Assembly: GCF_004295665.1 (NCBI RefSeq)
Contig: NZ_CP034759.1
Coordinates: 1,984,001-2,048,000 of the forward strand
Origin: Litorilituus sediminis
GTDB taxonomy: Bacteria > Pseudomonadota > Gammaproteobacteria > Enterobacterales > Alteromonadaceae
Direction: 5' to 3'
DNA: 64,000 bases
Shown here: positions 29,160-37,535 of the stretch, piece after piece
Numbering within the stretch: the first letter of the stretch is position 1
Layout of the letters: every line of letters starts with the position of its first letter
Translations under genes and position numbers: made by a program
The notes under the pieces: model-generated
Databases searched by the model: none
What the model was told of the DNA's origin: nothing
The model's input: only the letters and a program-made list of their open reading frames with translations

Positions 29160-29981
29160 ATGTCAGGTAGTTTAACTTGTGTCGGTACTGGCATGACCTT
29201 AGGAGCGCACGTAAGCCCGATAGCACAAAGTCATATTGAGCATGCTGATGTGGTATTTTCATTAATGGCTAACGGCTTTGCGCAAAAATGGCTTGAAGGT
29301 ATTAACGATAACGTCCATAGCCTACAGCACTTCTACGAAGAAGGTAAAAACCGCAATATTACCTATAATGAAATGGTCGATACTATTTTGGCCGCCGTGC
29401 GTGAAGGTAAAAAAGTGGTTGCCGCCTTTTATGGTCACCCTGGTGTGTTTGCCTGTGTTGCCCATCGTGCCATTAAAAAAGCCAAATTAGAAGACTTACC
29501 TGCCACTATGGAGCCGGGTATTTCAGCAGAAGACTGTTTATATGCCGATTTAGGTATCGACCCAGGCAATACTGGTTGTATGCATTTTGAAACCAGCCAG
29601 TTTATGTTTTATAAGCGCAACATTGATAATTCAGCGCATTTAATTTTATGGCAAGTAGCCTTAGCGGGTGATAAATCACTAGGTAAATTCTCAACAGGTA
29701 GCGCGTATCGCCAAGTATTGGTCGACTTATTATTAGAGCACTACCCTGCCGATCATCAAGTGATTTTATATGAAGCCAAAGGCATCGCCATAGATACCAT
29801 GCGCGCCGATAAAATAGCGCTAACCGAGCTGGTTGATGCGGAATTACACATGCAAACCACCTTAGTAATTCCTCCCAGCCAAAAAATGCAACCCAATGAA
29901 GAAATTTTGGCAAAACTGGCACAATTAGATAAAAAAGAACAGCGCGCTAAAAATGGCCCTGCACTAACCTTAGTGCTATAA
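29160..29981 (+). CDS. Split-borosin peptide alpha-N-methyltransferase (SonM type)
   Basis: The 273-residue protein has the tetrapyrrole-methylase fold with borosin features: LTCVGTGMTLGAHVSPIAQS at the N-terminus, YGHPGVF at 91-97, and MEPGISAE at 117-124. Residues Tyr59, Arg65, Tyr69 and Tyr91 have exactly the spacing of the OphMA active-site set Tyr66/Arg72/Tyr76/Tyr98. Borosin enzymes methylate backbone amides of a precursor using SAM. There is no fused core peptide, so it must act in trans, as SonM does on SonA in Shewanella. Four precursor-like genes follow directly. A cobalamin or siroheme role is unlikely given these motifs and neighbours. Confidence 0.9.
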   Translation: MSGSLTCVGTGMTLGAHVSPIAQSHIEHADVVFSLMANGFAQKWLEGINDNVHSLQHFYEEGKNRNITYNEMVDTILAAVREGKKVVAAFYGHPGVFACVAHRAIKKAKLEDLPATMEPGISAEDCLYADLGIDPGNTGCMHFETSQFMFYKRNIDNSAHLILWQVALAGDKSLGKFSTGSAYRQVLVDLLLEHYPADHQVILYEAKGIAIDTMRADKIALTELVDAELHMQTTLVIPPSQKMQPNEEILAKLAQLDKKEQRAKNGPALTLVL

Positions 29982-30034
29982 CATAGTGCTGGCTAGCTAA
30001 TGAAAACGATTATTTCACAACAAAAGGAAGAACA

Positions 30035-30289
30035 ATGAATAACGTAGTACAAGTATTAACACAATTAGCCAACAATGCGGCCTTAATCACTAAGGAAGAA
30101 GTGACGCAATTTTTAGCTAGTACCGAGCTATCAACACAGCAAAAATCTGCAATTGCTGCACATGATATCGATACTTTAGTGGAAACGGTGCATGACTTAC
30201 CAGTAATAAAGTGTTTCCCTGTTCTAGTAGCAGACGATGACGAAGAAGAAATCATCACTATCACTAATAAACATGTGGCTAACGCCTAG
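30035..30289 (+). CDS. Borosin precursor peptide 1 (SonA-like)
   Basis: This 84-residue peptide begins with a helical region (MNNVVQVLTQLANNAALITK, then EEVTQFLASTELSTQQKSAI) that fits the borosin-binding domain of SonA. The C-terminal part reads VIKCFPVLVADDDEEE then IITITNKHVANA. The beta-branched, hydrophobic stretch after residue 55 is the candidate methylated core. It lies 53 bases after the methyltransferase with an AAGGAAG site. It is nearly identical to precursors 2 and 3. Confidence 0.85.
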   Translation: MNNVVQVLTQLANNAALITKEEVTQFLASTELSTQQKSAIAAHDIDTLVETVHDLPVIKCFPVLVADDDEEEIITITNKHVANA

Positions 30290-30308
30290 TAATTTAAGGA
30301 AGAATAAA

Positions 30309-30566
30309 ATGAATCAAGTAGTACAAGTATTAACACAATTAGCCAATAACGCGACCTTAGTTACTAAAGAAGAAGTGGCGCACTTTTTAACTAATTCCGA
30401 GCTATCAACACAGCAGAAAACCGCAATTGCAGCACATAATATCAATACATTAGTGGAAACAGTGCATGATTTACCAGTGATAAAATGTGTGCCTATTATT
30501 GTTTCAGATGATGACGAAGAGCAAATTATCACCATCTCTAATAAGCATGTAGCAAACGCCTCATAA
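30309..30566 (+). CDS. Borosin precursor peptide 2
   Basis: The 85-residue product starts at the ATG at 30309, preceded by AAGGAAG; the longer in-frame start at 30237 lies inside precursor 1 and is rejected. Compared with precursor 1 the leader keeps VVQVLTQLANNA while the core changes to VIKCVPIIVSDDDEEQ and IITISNKHVANAS. Changes are concentrated at hydrophobic core positions and stay conservative (F to V, V to I, L to I). Confidence 0.85.
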   Translation: MNQVVQVLTQLANNATLVTKEEVAHFLTNSELSTQQKTAIAAHNINTLVETVHDLPVIKCVPIIVSDDDEEQIITISNKHVANAS

Positions 30567-30582
30567 TTTAAGGAAGAATAAA

Positions 30583-30837
30583 ATGAATCAAGTAGTACAA
30601 GTATTAACACAATTAGCAAATACCGCGACCTTAGTTACTAAAGAAGAAGTGGCGCAGTTTTTAGCTAGCACCAAGCTATCAAAACAGCAGAAAATCGCAA
30701 TTGCAGCCCATGATATCGATACCCTAGTGGAAACCGTTCATGACTTGTCTGTAATAAAGTGTCTTCCTATTTTAGTTGCCGATGAAGACGAAGAGCAAAT
30801 CATCACTATCACTAATAAACATGTGGTAAACGCTTAA
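30583..30837 (+). CDS. Borosin precursor peptide 3
   Basis: An 84-residue third copy, 16 bases after precursor 2, with the same upstream block (TTTAAGGAAGAATAAA). Leader MNQVVQVLTQLANTATLVTK; core VIKCLPILVADEDEEQ and IITITNKHVVNA. DNA identity with copies 1 and 2 extends through leader, core and spacer, so it arose by recent tandem duplication. Confidence 0.85.
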   Translation: MNQVVQVLTQLANTATLVTKEEVAQFLASTKLSKQQKIAIAAHDIDTLVETVHDLSVIKCLPILVADEDEEQIITITNKHVVNA

Positions 30838-30856
30838 TAATTTAAGGATGAATAAC

Positions 30857-31114
30857 ATGAACAATGTAATACAAACACTAACCAATCTTGCAAGTGATGC
30901 TTCGCTAGATTCTGAGAAAACAGTTGCGCAAATGCTAGCAAATGCCGACATAACCCAATTGCAGCACCAAGCAATATTAGCCAATGATGTTAGGTTACTT
31001 GCGGAAACGATAAACTTGCCAAGCATTCGAGCTTTTGTGCCTGTAATAGTCGCAGATGAGGATGAAACTGAGCAGGTAGTCACAAACACAACTAAAAAAG
31101 CCGTTAATGCCTAG
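30857..31114 (+). CDS. Borosin precursor peptide 4, divergent
   Basis: I choose the ATG at 30857 (85 residues). The upstream block TTTAAGGATGAATAAC then has the same spacing as in copies 2 and 3; the ATG at 30848 overlaps the ribosome-binding site. Leader MNNVIQTLTNLASDASLDSE; core region SIRAFVPVIVADEDETEQ and VVTNTTKKAVNA. The conserved Cys of copies 1-3 is replaced by Ala (IRAF). A terminator follows 13 bases later. Confidence 0.8.
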   Translation: MNNVIQTLTNLASDASLDSEKTVAQMLANADITQLQHQAILANDVRLLAETINLPSIRAFVPVIVADEDETEQVVTNTTKKAVNA

Positions 31115-31127
31115 AGACATTGCAGCT

Positions 31128-31166
31128 ACCAGCTAAGCGAATAACTTAGCTGGTTATTTAATTTTT
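31128..31166 (+). terminator. Terminator of the methyltransferase-precursor operon
   Basis: Perfect 10-bp stem ACCAGCTAAG/CTTAGCTGGT with a seven-base loop, followed by TATTTAATTTTT. Confidence 0.88.
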
Positions 31167-31194
31167 AACCTGCCTTAATTCTACCTAAGTTGCT

Positions 31195-31773
31195 ATGCAC
31201 AGTTTTACCACCGCACGATTGCTTATTCGTCCATTTATTCAAGAAGATGAAGAGCCATATTGTCAGTTGTATGCTGATGAAAAAGTCATGCGTAATTGTG
31301 GTGGGGTATTTACCTTAGCGCAGGCAAAAAAGAACTTTGGGAATGCTCTAAAGGCCATTCAACGTAAAAAAAAGACAGTTTTAAATTGGGCTATTATTGA
31401 GAGAAGCAGCAATCAGTTTATTGGTTTCCAGGCTTTATCATGGCAAAAACCAACGCAAACACCTAAACCTAGCATCGATAACATCAATCAGGTTGAAATT
31501 GGCATTATGCTAATTAGCAAGGCTAATGGTAAGCAATACCCAGAAGAGGCAATGGGCGCCTTAATGGAATATGCTTTTAATTACCAAAACGTTGATAGGA
31601 TCAATGCCTTTTACGCTAATAAAAACTTAGCAACTAAGCGCTTTTTGAAAAAGTTACAATTTAATTTTGACCCTAACTTGCAAGATAATACTACTGACAA
31701 TAGCTATCAATATTTTGATAAAAAGCAGTGGCAAAATAGTGTCATTATATTACTTTATGAGTATTCGCTATAA
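31195..31773 (+). CDS. GNAT-family N-acetyltransferase (paralogue 2)
   Basis: The 192-residue GNAT is a paralogue of 28440-29036: TARLLIRPFIQEDEEPY start, FIGFQALSW, EIGIMLISKANGKQYPEEAM at the cofactor site and NVDRINAFYAN. The cofactor loop (KANGKQYPEEA) lacks the usual R/Q-G-x-G-x-G/A pattern, so acetyl-CoA binding may be weakened. It sits between precursor 4 and precursor 5. Confidence 0.82.
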   Translation: MHSFTTARLLIRPFIQEDEEPYCQLYADEKVMRNCGGVFTLAQAKKNFGNALKAIQRKKKTVLNWAIIERSSNQFIGFQALSWQKPTQTPKPSIDNINQVEIGIMLISKANGKQYPEEAMGALMEYAFNYQNVDRINAFYANKNLATKRFLKKLQFNFDPNLQDNTTDNSYQYFDKKQWQNSVIILLYEYSL

Positions 31774-31930
31774 GCTTGACTTTATTCAATAGTGTTAAGC
31801 ACAATTATTCACTCATAACGAGAAAAACCCATTGCTTATCGAAGATAAAATCTGATACTTTAAATGCTCAGATAATGTAACTAGTTCAACAATCAACAAA
31901 ATTTCAACAATAAAAATTGGAGTAACATCT

Positions 31931-32215
31931 ATGAGCCAAGCAATTAAAGCACTAGTAAATTTAGCTAGTAATGCATCGTTAATTGACGAAAATAGTATCT
32001 TAACGATGATAGCTGAAACAGAGATTAATGAAGAGCAAAAGCGTGCATTACTTAAAGAGAACTCTAACCAGTTAGCTGAAACTATTTACGACCTTCCTGA
32101 GATTAAGTGTTTCCCAATGATTCCTGCTGAAGACGAAGAGGATGAACAGGAAAATAAAGAAACAGATGACGAGACACAAGATAAAGAAAATGCCTCAAAA
32201 GTAGTAAATTATTAA
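31931..32215 (+). CDS. Borosin precursor peptide 5, acidic tail
   Basis: A 94-residue peptide with the same leader layout (MSQAIKALVNLASNASLIDE, then ETEINEEQKRALLKENSNQLAETIYDLP in frame) and the core block EIKCFPMIPAEDEEDE, so the I-K-C-F-P of precursor 1 is retained. The tail differs: it is Asp/Glu/Lys-rich and ends KVVNY. It lies 14 bases before the GGDEF gene, so the two are probably co-transcribed. It appears to be an older or differently used precursor. Confidence 0.75.
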   Translation: MSQAIKALVNLASNASLIDENSILTMIAETEINEEQKRALLKENSNQLAETIYDLPEIKCFPMIPAEDEEDEQENKETDDETQDKENASKVVNY

Positions 32216-32229
32216 TAATACTCTCAATT

Positions 32230-34098
32230 ATGAAATACAGCCTCACATTTAAAAACGTTAAAAGTATTAGCTCTTATTATGTGTGGCTGTATTGTATTTT
32301 TATCATAGTCCTATCTATACCTTCTAATATAAATGCAGCCCCGGTATCTGACTCACCTAGAAGTCAAATAAAGAACAAAGATATAACATCTAAACAGCTC
32401 TACAGTATGCTAGTAAAGGCTGATGAACAAAAACACGCCTCGCCTTTATTATTTAGAGAATTATTAGAAAAGATTTTTGCTGAAAAAGATAAGTTAAACA
32501 CCGAACAGTTACACTATTTATATTTACTGCAAGGCTACTCCTATGCTTATAGCGGTAGTTACGACAATGCGGAGGAGCAGTTAAGTCTAATATTGGAGGC
32601 AAGCGATAGTAAAATTTTGAAATTTAGAGCCAGCAATTTATTAATATACGTGTATTCTGCCCAAAAAAAGTGGGGTGAAGGATTATTTCATGTAGCTCAA
32701 AATATTGAATTGTGGCCTGAAATACAAAGCAATAAGCACGTCCAAGAAAGCTTAATGATTACAATAATATTCTATAACCAAATTCAGCAATATGACTTGG
32801 CATTGAGCTACACTGAGAAGTTAGCGCGATTAGAATTATCCCCAAAAGATCTTTGCCTATTAAAACAACAAGAAATTGATATCAAGTTTCATCAAAATAC
32901 AATGACTTCTGCCAGTGAATTTCTAGTAGATGGCTTAGAAATCTGCAGAACTGGCAATTACAAAATTGCTGAAAATATAATTCATTTAAGAAAATCAGAA
33001 CTACTTCTCAACGAAGGTTACGCTAACAAAGCTATTAGTGTTCTCTCTAAACAAATTACCGATATAAGAAACACCCACTACCCCATGCTAATTTCTGGTG
33101 TAAATAATGTGTTAGCAGAAGCATACTTTGAATTAGGGGAATTGGATAACGCTCTCACACATGCAACTGAAGCATTAGAAATCAATAAAAATGTTACTAA
33201 CTTAATGCAGGGCGTAGAAACATATTATTTACTTTATCAAATAGCGAAGCAACAGAAGAAATTTACCTTAGCGCTTCAATACCATGAGCGATTTAGCGAA
33301 TTGGACAGACAACATTTAGAGGGTGAAAAAGCAAAACACCTAGCGTACCAATTAGCAGAGCACCAAAATACAGAGCAAGAAAGCAAAATAGCCTTGCTAA
33401 ATGAAAAAAACGCTTTATTAACTGCACAACAAGCGCTGTCTGAAGCCGAAGTTGCCAACACTCGCCTAATTATCGCCTTCTTAGTTGTTAGCTTAATTTT
33501 AATTGCCTTGTGGGGCGGTCGACTATACAAAGCACATAAACGCATAAGAGAACTTGCAGAATATGATGCTTTAACTGGTATATTTAATCGTGGTCACTTT
33601 ACTCATGTTGCTAACAGTGCACTGAAATATTGTCAAAATGCTGAGCAAGATTTAAGCGTCATTATCTTTGATTTAGATAATTTTAAAACGGTTAACGATA
33701 GTTACGGTCACGCAACCGGCGACTGGGCGTTAAAAGAAGCCACTAAAGTATGTAAAAATTTAGGCAGACAAAACGATATATTTGCTCGCCTAGGCGGTGA
33801 AGAGTTTTGTATTTTATTGCCAAGCTGTAATATTCGTAGCGCAGCACTGCGCGCAGAAGAGTGTCGACACGCCATTGAAGACATTATTACCGAAGCATCT
33901 GGCCATGACTTTAGAATTACCGCCAGCTTTGGTGTAACCGATGCCAAAACCTCAGGTTTTAACTTAGAAAAGCTACTCGCCGACGCCGATGAAGCGGCCT
34001 ATACCTCAAAACATTCTGGCAGAAACCGTGTTACTGTCTATGAAGTAGAAACTGCACCTAAACAAGCACAATTAGATGGTTCATGGAGTATTTCTTAG
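32230..34098 (+). CDS. TPR-repeat diguanylate cyclase (GGDEF)
   Basis: A 622-residue membrane protein. An N-terminal hydrophobic segment (about 18-37) is followed by a large TPR-type helical sensor region, probably periplasmic. A membrane helix (about 412-430, LIIAFLVVSLILIALWGG) and a cytosolic GGDEF domain follow. The active site is GGEEF at 522-526 with an RQND inhibitory site (RxxD) at 513-516, so it should make c-di-GMP and be product-inhibited. It lies directly downstream of precursor 5; a link to peptide signalling is conjecture. Confidence 0.88.
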   Translation: MKYSLTFKNVKSISSYYVWLYCIFIIVLSIPSNINAAPVSDSPRSQIKNKDITSKQLYSMLVKADEQKHASPLLFRELLEKIFAEKDKLNTEQLHYLYLLQGYSYAYSGSYDNAEEQLSLILEASDSKILKFRASNLLIYVYSAQKKWGEGLFHVAQNIELWPEIQSNKHVQESLMITIIFYNQIQQYDLALSYTEKLARLELSPKDLCLLKQQEIDIKFHQNTMTSASEFLVDGLEICRTGNYKIAENIIHLRKSELLLNEGYANKAISVLSKQITDIRNTHYPMLISGVNNVLAEAYFELGELDNALTHATEALEINKNVTNLMQGVETYYLLYQIAKQQKKFTLALQYHERFSELDRQHLEGEKAKHLAYQLAEHQNTEQESKIALLNEKNALLTAQQALSEAEVANTRLIIAFLVVSLILIALWGGRLYKAHKRIRELAEYDALTGIFNRGHFTHVANSALKYCQNAEQDLSVIIFDLDNFKTVNDSYGHATGDWALKEATKVCKNLGRQNDIFARLGGEEFCILLPSCNIRSAALRAEECRHAIEDIITEASGHDFRITASFGVTDAKTSGFNLEKLLADADEAAYTSKHSGRNRVTVYEVETAPKQAQLDGSWSIS

Positions 34099-34173
34099 TT
34101 TTCTATTAACTATCTTCTGCTATCTTTGAATTAGCTTCTGCTCTGCTTGCTATCACTAAAAAGACTGGTGCTT

Positions 34174-34762
34174 GTTGATATTTTGGCGTCGCGGTGGCGA
34201 CGGCACCCAAAGGGAGACTGCCTCCGGCCTCCCTTTGGAAACCCTCGGAGCCCAACTCAGCAAAACATTCCAGTATTATTTAGCCAGTTAATCAATTCCT
34301 GCCGATTTATCATCCATGAACAACGGCAGTCCTCGACATCCTGTCTCAGATTGATTGCCTGCTTGCTAAAGAATACCGTCATTGCTGAGATGGGAACGGG
34401 TAGTTGTAGCCCTGTTAGCTATCAAAATAATTTGGAGTTTGTTGTTCTTTTACACCGAGGTAGTTGAAGGTACATGCAGTGAAGAAAACACTAAGCCTAC
34501 GTGAACAAACGCTGGAATGAGTGAAAGTGTTCAGGTATTTTCATCAGGGATGATGAAAAAAGTAATGACATACAAGTCGCTACATGGATGTAGCTTATTA
34601 GACAATGCAGGAGCATATTGTCCTGAAGTATGTTCACCTCGACAAGACTTGAATGAATTACAGATTACGTTTGGTTCGTAGCGTCGGGGGATTCCAAAGG
34701 GGAATCGGCGTTAATCCCCCTTTGGGTGCCGTCGCCACCGCGACGCCAAACCTATTATCAAC
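34174..34762. mobile_element. Non-autonomous element with 33-bp inverted terminal repeats
   Basis: A perfect 33-bp inverted repeat occurs at 34182-34214 and 34718-34750, with outer extension GTTGATA/TATCAAC. Each end also has its own hairpin: CCAAAGGGAG/CTCCCTTTGG at 34208-34238 on the left, and CCAAAGGGG/CCCCTTTGG near 34694-34725 on the right. The ends are GC-rich against the AT-rich flanks. No transposase is encoded. On the minus strand a short frame (about 34270-34420) reads like a protein tail (LRQDVEDCRCSWMINRQELI). The element fills the gap between the GGDEF gene and prmA. Confidence 0.7.
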
Positions 34763-34846
34763 CGCAAACACTTGCTATATCAGCCAAACTTCAAACCCAA
34801 ACTGAAGCTGAAGCCTAAATCCCAACTAATTTACAAAGGGGAAAAA

Positions 34847-35728
34847 CTACTTACGTTGGCCGTTCAACCTTACCCATTCTTCTTGCACGGTAACAGGCTG
34901 CATATCACACCATTGACCGTAGATTTCTTGTAAGGTTTCAGCTTGTTCTTCTAATACACCTGAAAGTGCCAATAAGCCTTTATCACCAACATACTCCATA
35001 ATAGTTGGTGCTAACTCACGTAGTGGCCCAGCTAAAATATTAGCAACGACTACATCTGCTTTAAATTCTGGCTGATCTTTTGGTAAATATAGTTCTAATC
35101 TATCGGCAACGTCATTACGCTCAGCATTAGCTTTACTTGCTTGTAGTGCTTGTGGGTCAATATCAATACCAATAACTTTTTTCGCGCCAAGCTTTAATGC
35201 CGCTAACGATAAAATGCCTGAGCCACAGCCAAAATCAACCACGGTTTTACCTTCAAGGTCGATGCCGTCTAACCAAGTTAAACACAATGCCGTTGTTGGA
35301 TGTGTACCCGTACCAAAGGCTAAGCCGGGATCTAACATAACATTTACCGCATCTGGCTCTGGGATATCGCGCCAGCTTGGACATACCCATAAACGATTAC
35401 CAAATTTCATTGGGTGGAAGTTATCCATCCACTCGCGTTCCCAGTCTTTATCTTCCAGCTGCTCTAGCTTGTATTGCATATCTTGTTTGTCTGGATGAAT
35501 GCTACGTAAATAATTCAGCACCTTGTCCATATCATGACTGGCATCGTATAAGCCCATTACCACAGTATTTGCCCAATAGGTGACTTCATCACCGGGTAAT
35601 GGCTCATAAATTGGTGTGTCTTTGGCATCTATAAAGGTAACGGCTTGTGCGCCACAGGCCGATAACATATTTGAGTATTTTTCGGCGGTGTCTTCGTTGG
35701 CACTAAGGCGTAGTTGTATCCAAGGCAT
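34847..35728 (-). CDS. prmA: Ribosomal protein L11 methyltransferase
   Basis: PrmA trimethylates L11 at its N-terminus and lysines. The 293 residues show the N-terminal substrate domain ([20 protein letters not shown]) and a class I methyltransferase domain with [25 protein letters not shown] and [10 protein letters not shown]. Length matches the family. In many relatives prmA lies near dusB-fis; here it is 8 kb away, with the borosin region between. Confidence 0.96.
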   Translation of the reverse strand: MPWIQLRLSANEDTAEKYSNMLSACGAQAVTFIDAKDTPIYEPLPGDEVTYWANTVVMGLYDASHDMDKVLNYLRSIHPDKQDMQYKLEQLEDKDWEREWMDNFHPMKFGNRLWVCPSWRDIPEPDAVNVMLDPGLAFGTGTHPTTALCLTWLDGIDLEGKTVVDFGCGSGILSLAALKLGAKKVIGIDIDPQALQASKANAERNDVADRLELYLPKDQPEFKADVVVANILAGPLRELAPTIMEYVGDKGLLALSGVLEEQAETLQEIYGQWCDMQPVTVQEEWVRLNGQRK

Positions 35729-35879
35729 GTTCGGCTTCTCTGTAAGGTATCGAATGAACTAACTGACTATTTATAGGAAAATATCAGCCATAAATAGTAG
35801 TCATAAATAACTATGATGCTAGTTTACCATTCATTGCTGTTAGAGTAGCAGCAATTCCTGCAAAAAAGAGCAAATAGCT

Positions 35880-36389
35880 ATGGCTAATGACGATTACCAA
35901 GGCATGTTAGATTTATTGCCCGATTTATTCGACGACTATGCAAAGCAGTTAAACTTAGCTGAGCCTTTGTTTAATGATTATGGCGAAAAGCTGGTATTTG
36001 CGGGAGAAATCGTTACTGTGTCTTGCTTTAATGATAATTCAAAAGTTAAAGCATTAGTGGCAACCGATGGCACAGGCAAAGTGATGGTGGTTGATGGTAA
36101 GGCCAGCACCACTAATGCCCTACTTGGCGATATGCTAGCAGAGAAAGCGGTAGCTAATGGTTGGCAAGGTATCATTATTAATGGTTGTATTCGTGATGCC
36201 GGCACTATTGGCACACTAAAGCTTGGCGTTAAGGCGCTTGGCTGTAACCCCATAAAAACCGAAAAGCTTGGCGTGGGAGAGGTGAATATTACCGTGAGTT
36301 TTGCCGGTATTGATTTTATTCCCGGCCAGTTTGTTTATGCCGATAAAAATGGCATAGCAGTAAGTGAAACCCTATTAAAAGTAAGGTAA
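35880..36389 (+). CDS. rraA: RraA-family protein (regulator of RNase E type)
   Basis: The 169-residue protein has the RraA/HMG-aldolase fold: VFAGEIVTVSCFNDNSKV, VVDGKASTTNALLGDMLAEKA, and GIIINGCIRDAGTI. In E. coli RraA inhibits RNase E; related proteins are oxaloacetate decarboxylase/aldolases. The R-D of CIRD, needed for aldolase activity in that branch, is present, so the biochemical role is not settled. It is divergent from prmA. Confidence 0.85.
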   Translation: MANDDYQGMLDLLPDLFDDYAKQLNLAEPLFNDYGEKLVFAGEIVTVSCFNDNSKVKALVATDGTGKVMVVDGKASTTNALLGDMLAEKAVANGWQGIIINGCIRDAGTIGTLKLGVKALGCNPIKTEKLGVGEVNITVSFAGIDFIPGQFVYADKNGIAVSETLLKVR

Positions 36390-36485
36390 CTTTTCATTAA
36401 GTCAAACTAGATTAAGGTTTTTGCTTTTTTCCTATGTTAATGTTGCTGCATTAATAAAAAATAATTGTGTTATTTAGGTTTTTAA

Positions 36486-37454
36486 ATGAAATACTTTCCG
36501 GTTTTTCTTGATGGTGCAAAAATTTCTGCCATGGTGGTTGGCGGCGGTGAAGTAGCAGCGCGTAAAATTGAGTTGCTACTAAAAACAACCACTAAGATCA
36601 CCATAATGGCGAGCGAGGTAAATGATGCCGTTGCCCGTTTAATTAACGACAATAACTTAACTTGGCTAAAGCACAACTACCAAACAGGCATGCTTACAGG
36701 TATTACCTTAGTAATAGCTGCCACCGACGATAAAGCGGTTAATGAAAGTATTTATAATGAAGCGGTAGCGTTCAATATTCTTGCTAACGTGGTCGACCAA
36801 CCAGAGCTATGCACTTATATTACTCCAGCAATTATTGATCGCTCACCTATGCTTATCGCCTTATCAAGCTCAGGTAGCGCGCCGATTTTAATTCGCATGC
36901 TGCGTGAACAAATTGAAAAAATACTACCGCAAGGTTACGGACGCTTAGCGGACTTTTCTTTAAAATTTAGAGATCACGTTAAAGCCAGAGTGAAAGGCTT
37001 ACGTAATCGCAGAACCTTTTGGGAAAACACACTGCGTGGCTCAATTGGACAAGCGATTTTAGATGGTAATCAACACGATGCCGAACAGCAGCTGATTGCC
37101 AGCCTAAAAGAAGAAATAGCCCCACCCCAAAGCGAAATTACCTTTATTCATACCAAGGACGGTAATCCTGATCATTTAACCTTAAACGCCCATCGTGCCA
37201 TGCAATTTGCCGATGCGGTATTTTATGATGAGCAAGTAAACCAAGAGCTGATTGAGTATATACGTCGCGATGCGGAAAAATTCCCACAAAGCATCAGCTC
37301 AGATATTTTAATTAATTATCAACATGCTTTGGAGCTAGCCGAAAAAGGCCAGCAAGTAATTTACTTGTTAGCTGGTAATGCTGAACTACCTAAAAACGCC
37401 GCTTTAGCAGACAGCAAGATCACTACCCGCGAAATTATTAGTGGCGGCAGCTGA
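36486..37454 (+). CDS. cysG: Siroheme synthase with degenerate uroporphyrinogen methyltransferase domain
   Basis: Residues 1 to about 205 are the CysG/Met8 part: NAD-binding MVVGGGEVAARKIELLLK, VVDQPELCTYITPAIIDRSP and the dimerisation helices. This gives precorrin-2 dehydrogenase and ferrochelatase activity. The remaining 115 or so residues (HTKDGNPDHLTLNAHRAMQFADAVFYDE and beyond) match only the first part of a SUMT domain. The P-G-x-G loop is changed to K-D-G-N-P-D and the later PGIT and GDP motifs are missing. It is probably a Met8-like enzyme with a relic domain. Confidence 0.82.
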   Translation: MKYFPVFLDGAKISAMVVGGGEVAARKIELLLKTTTKITIMASEVNDAVARLINDNNLTWLKHNYQTGMLTGITLVIAATDDKAVNESIYNEAVAFNILANVVDQPELCTYITPAIIDRSPMLIALSSSGSAPILIRMLREQIEKILPQGYGRLADFSLKFRDHVKARVKGLRNRRTFWENTLRGSIGQAILDGNQHDAEQQLIASLKEEIAPPQSEITFIHTKDGNPDHLTLNAHRAMQFADAVFYDEQVNQELIEYIRRDAEKFPQSISSDILINYQHALELAEKGQQVIYLLAGNAELPKNAALADSKITTREIISGGS

Positions 37455-37493
37455 TAAGATCCAAAAGATATAAGCTACACATCACATTATTAC

Positions 37494-37535
37494 TGACAGC
37501 TATAGCGAAGCTAGCTTTAGTTGTCAGCATTTTTT
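37494..37535 (+). terminator. Terminator after the cysG-like gene
   Basis: Stem CTGACAGCTA.../...TAGCT-ttag-TTGTCAG with an internal bulge, followed by a T-run. Confidence 0.55.

Noticed and set aside
29160..29981. Reading the gene as a cobalamin/siroheme (tetrapyrrole) methylase
   Set aside because: The fold is shared, but the Tyr/Arg/Tyr/Tyr set, the YGHPGVF loop and the tandem precursor genes point to a borosin enzyme; tetrapyrrole genes are not adjacent.
30237..30308. N-terminal extension of precursor 2
   Set aside because: The extension lies within precursor 1 coding sequence; the ATG at 30309 has the same ribosome-binding block as precursors 3 and 4.
30010..31089. Long open frames antisense to the precursor genes (30010-30264, 30314-30619, 30772-31089)
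   Set aside because: They mirror the repeated precursor genes, lack ribosome-binding sites and owe their length to the codon pattern of the sense strand.
34147..34467. 106-residue plus-strand ORF in the inverted-repeat element
   Set aside because: It spans the terminal inverted repeat and hairpin and has no recognisable domain; probably chance.
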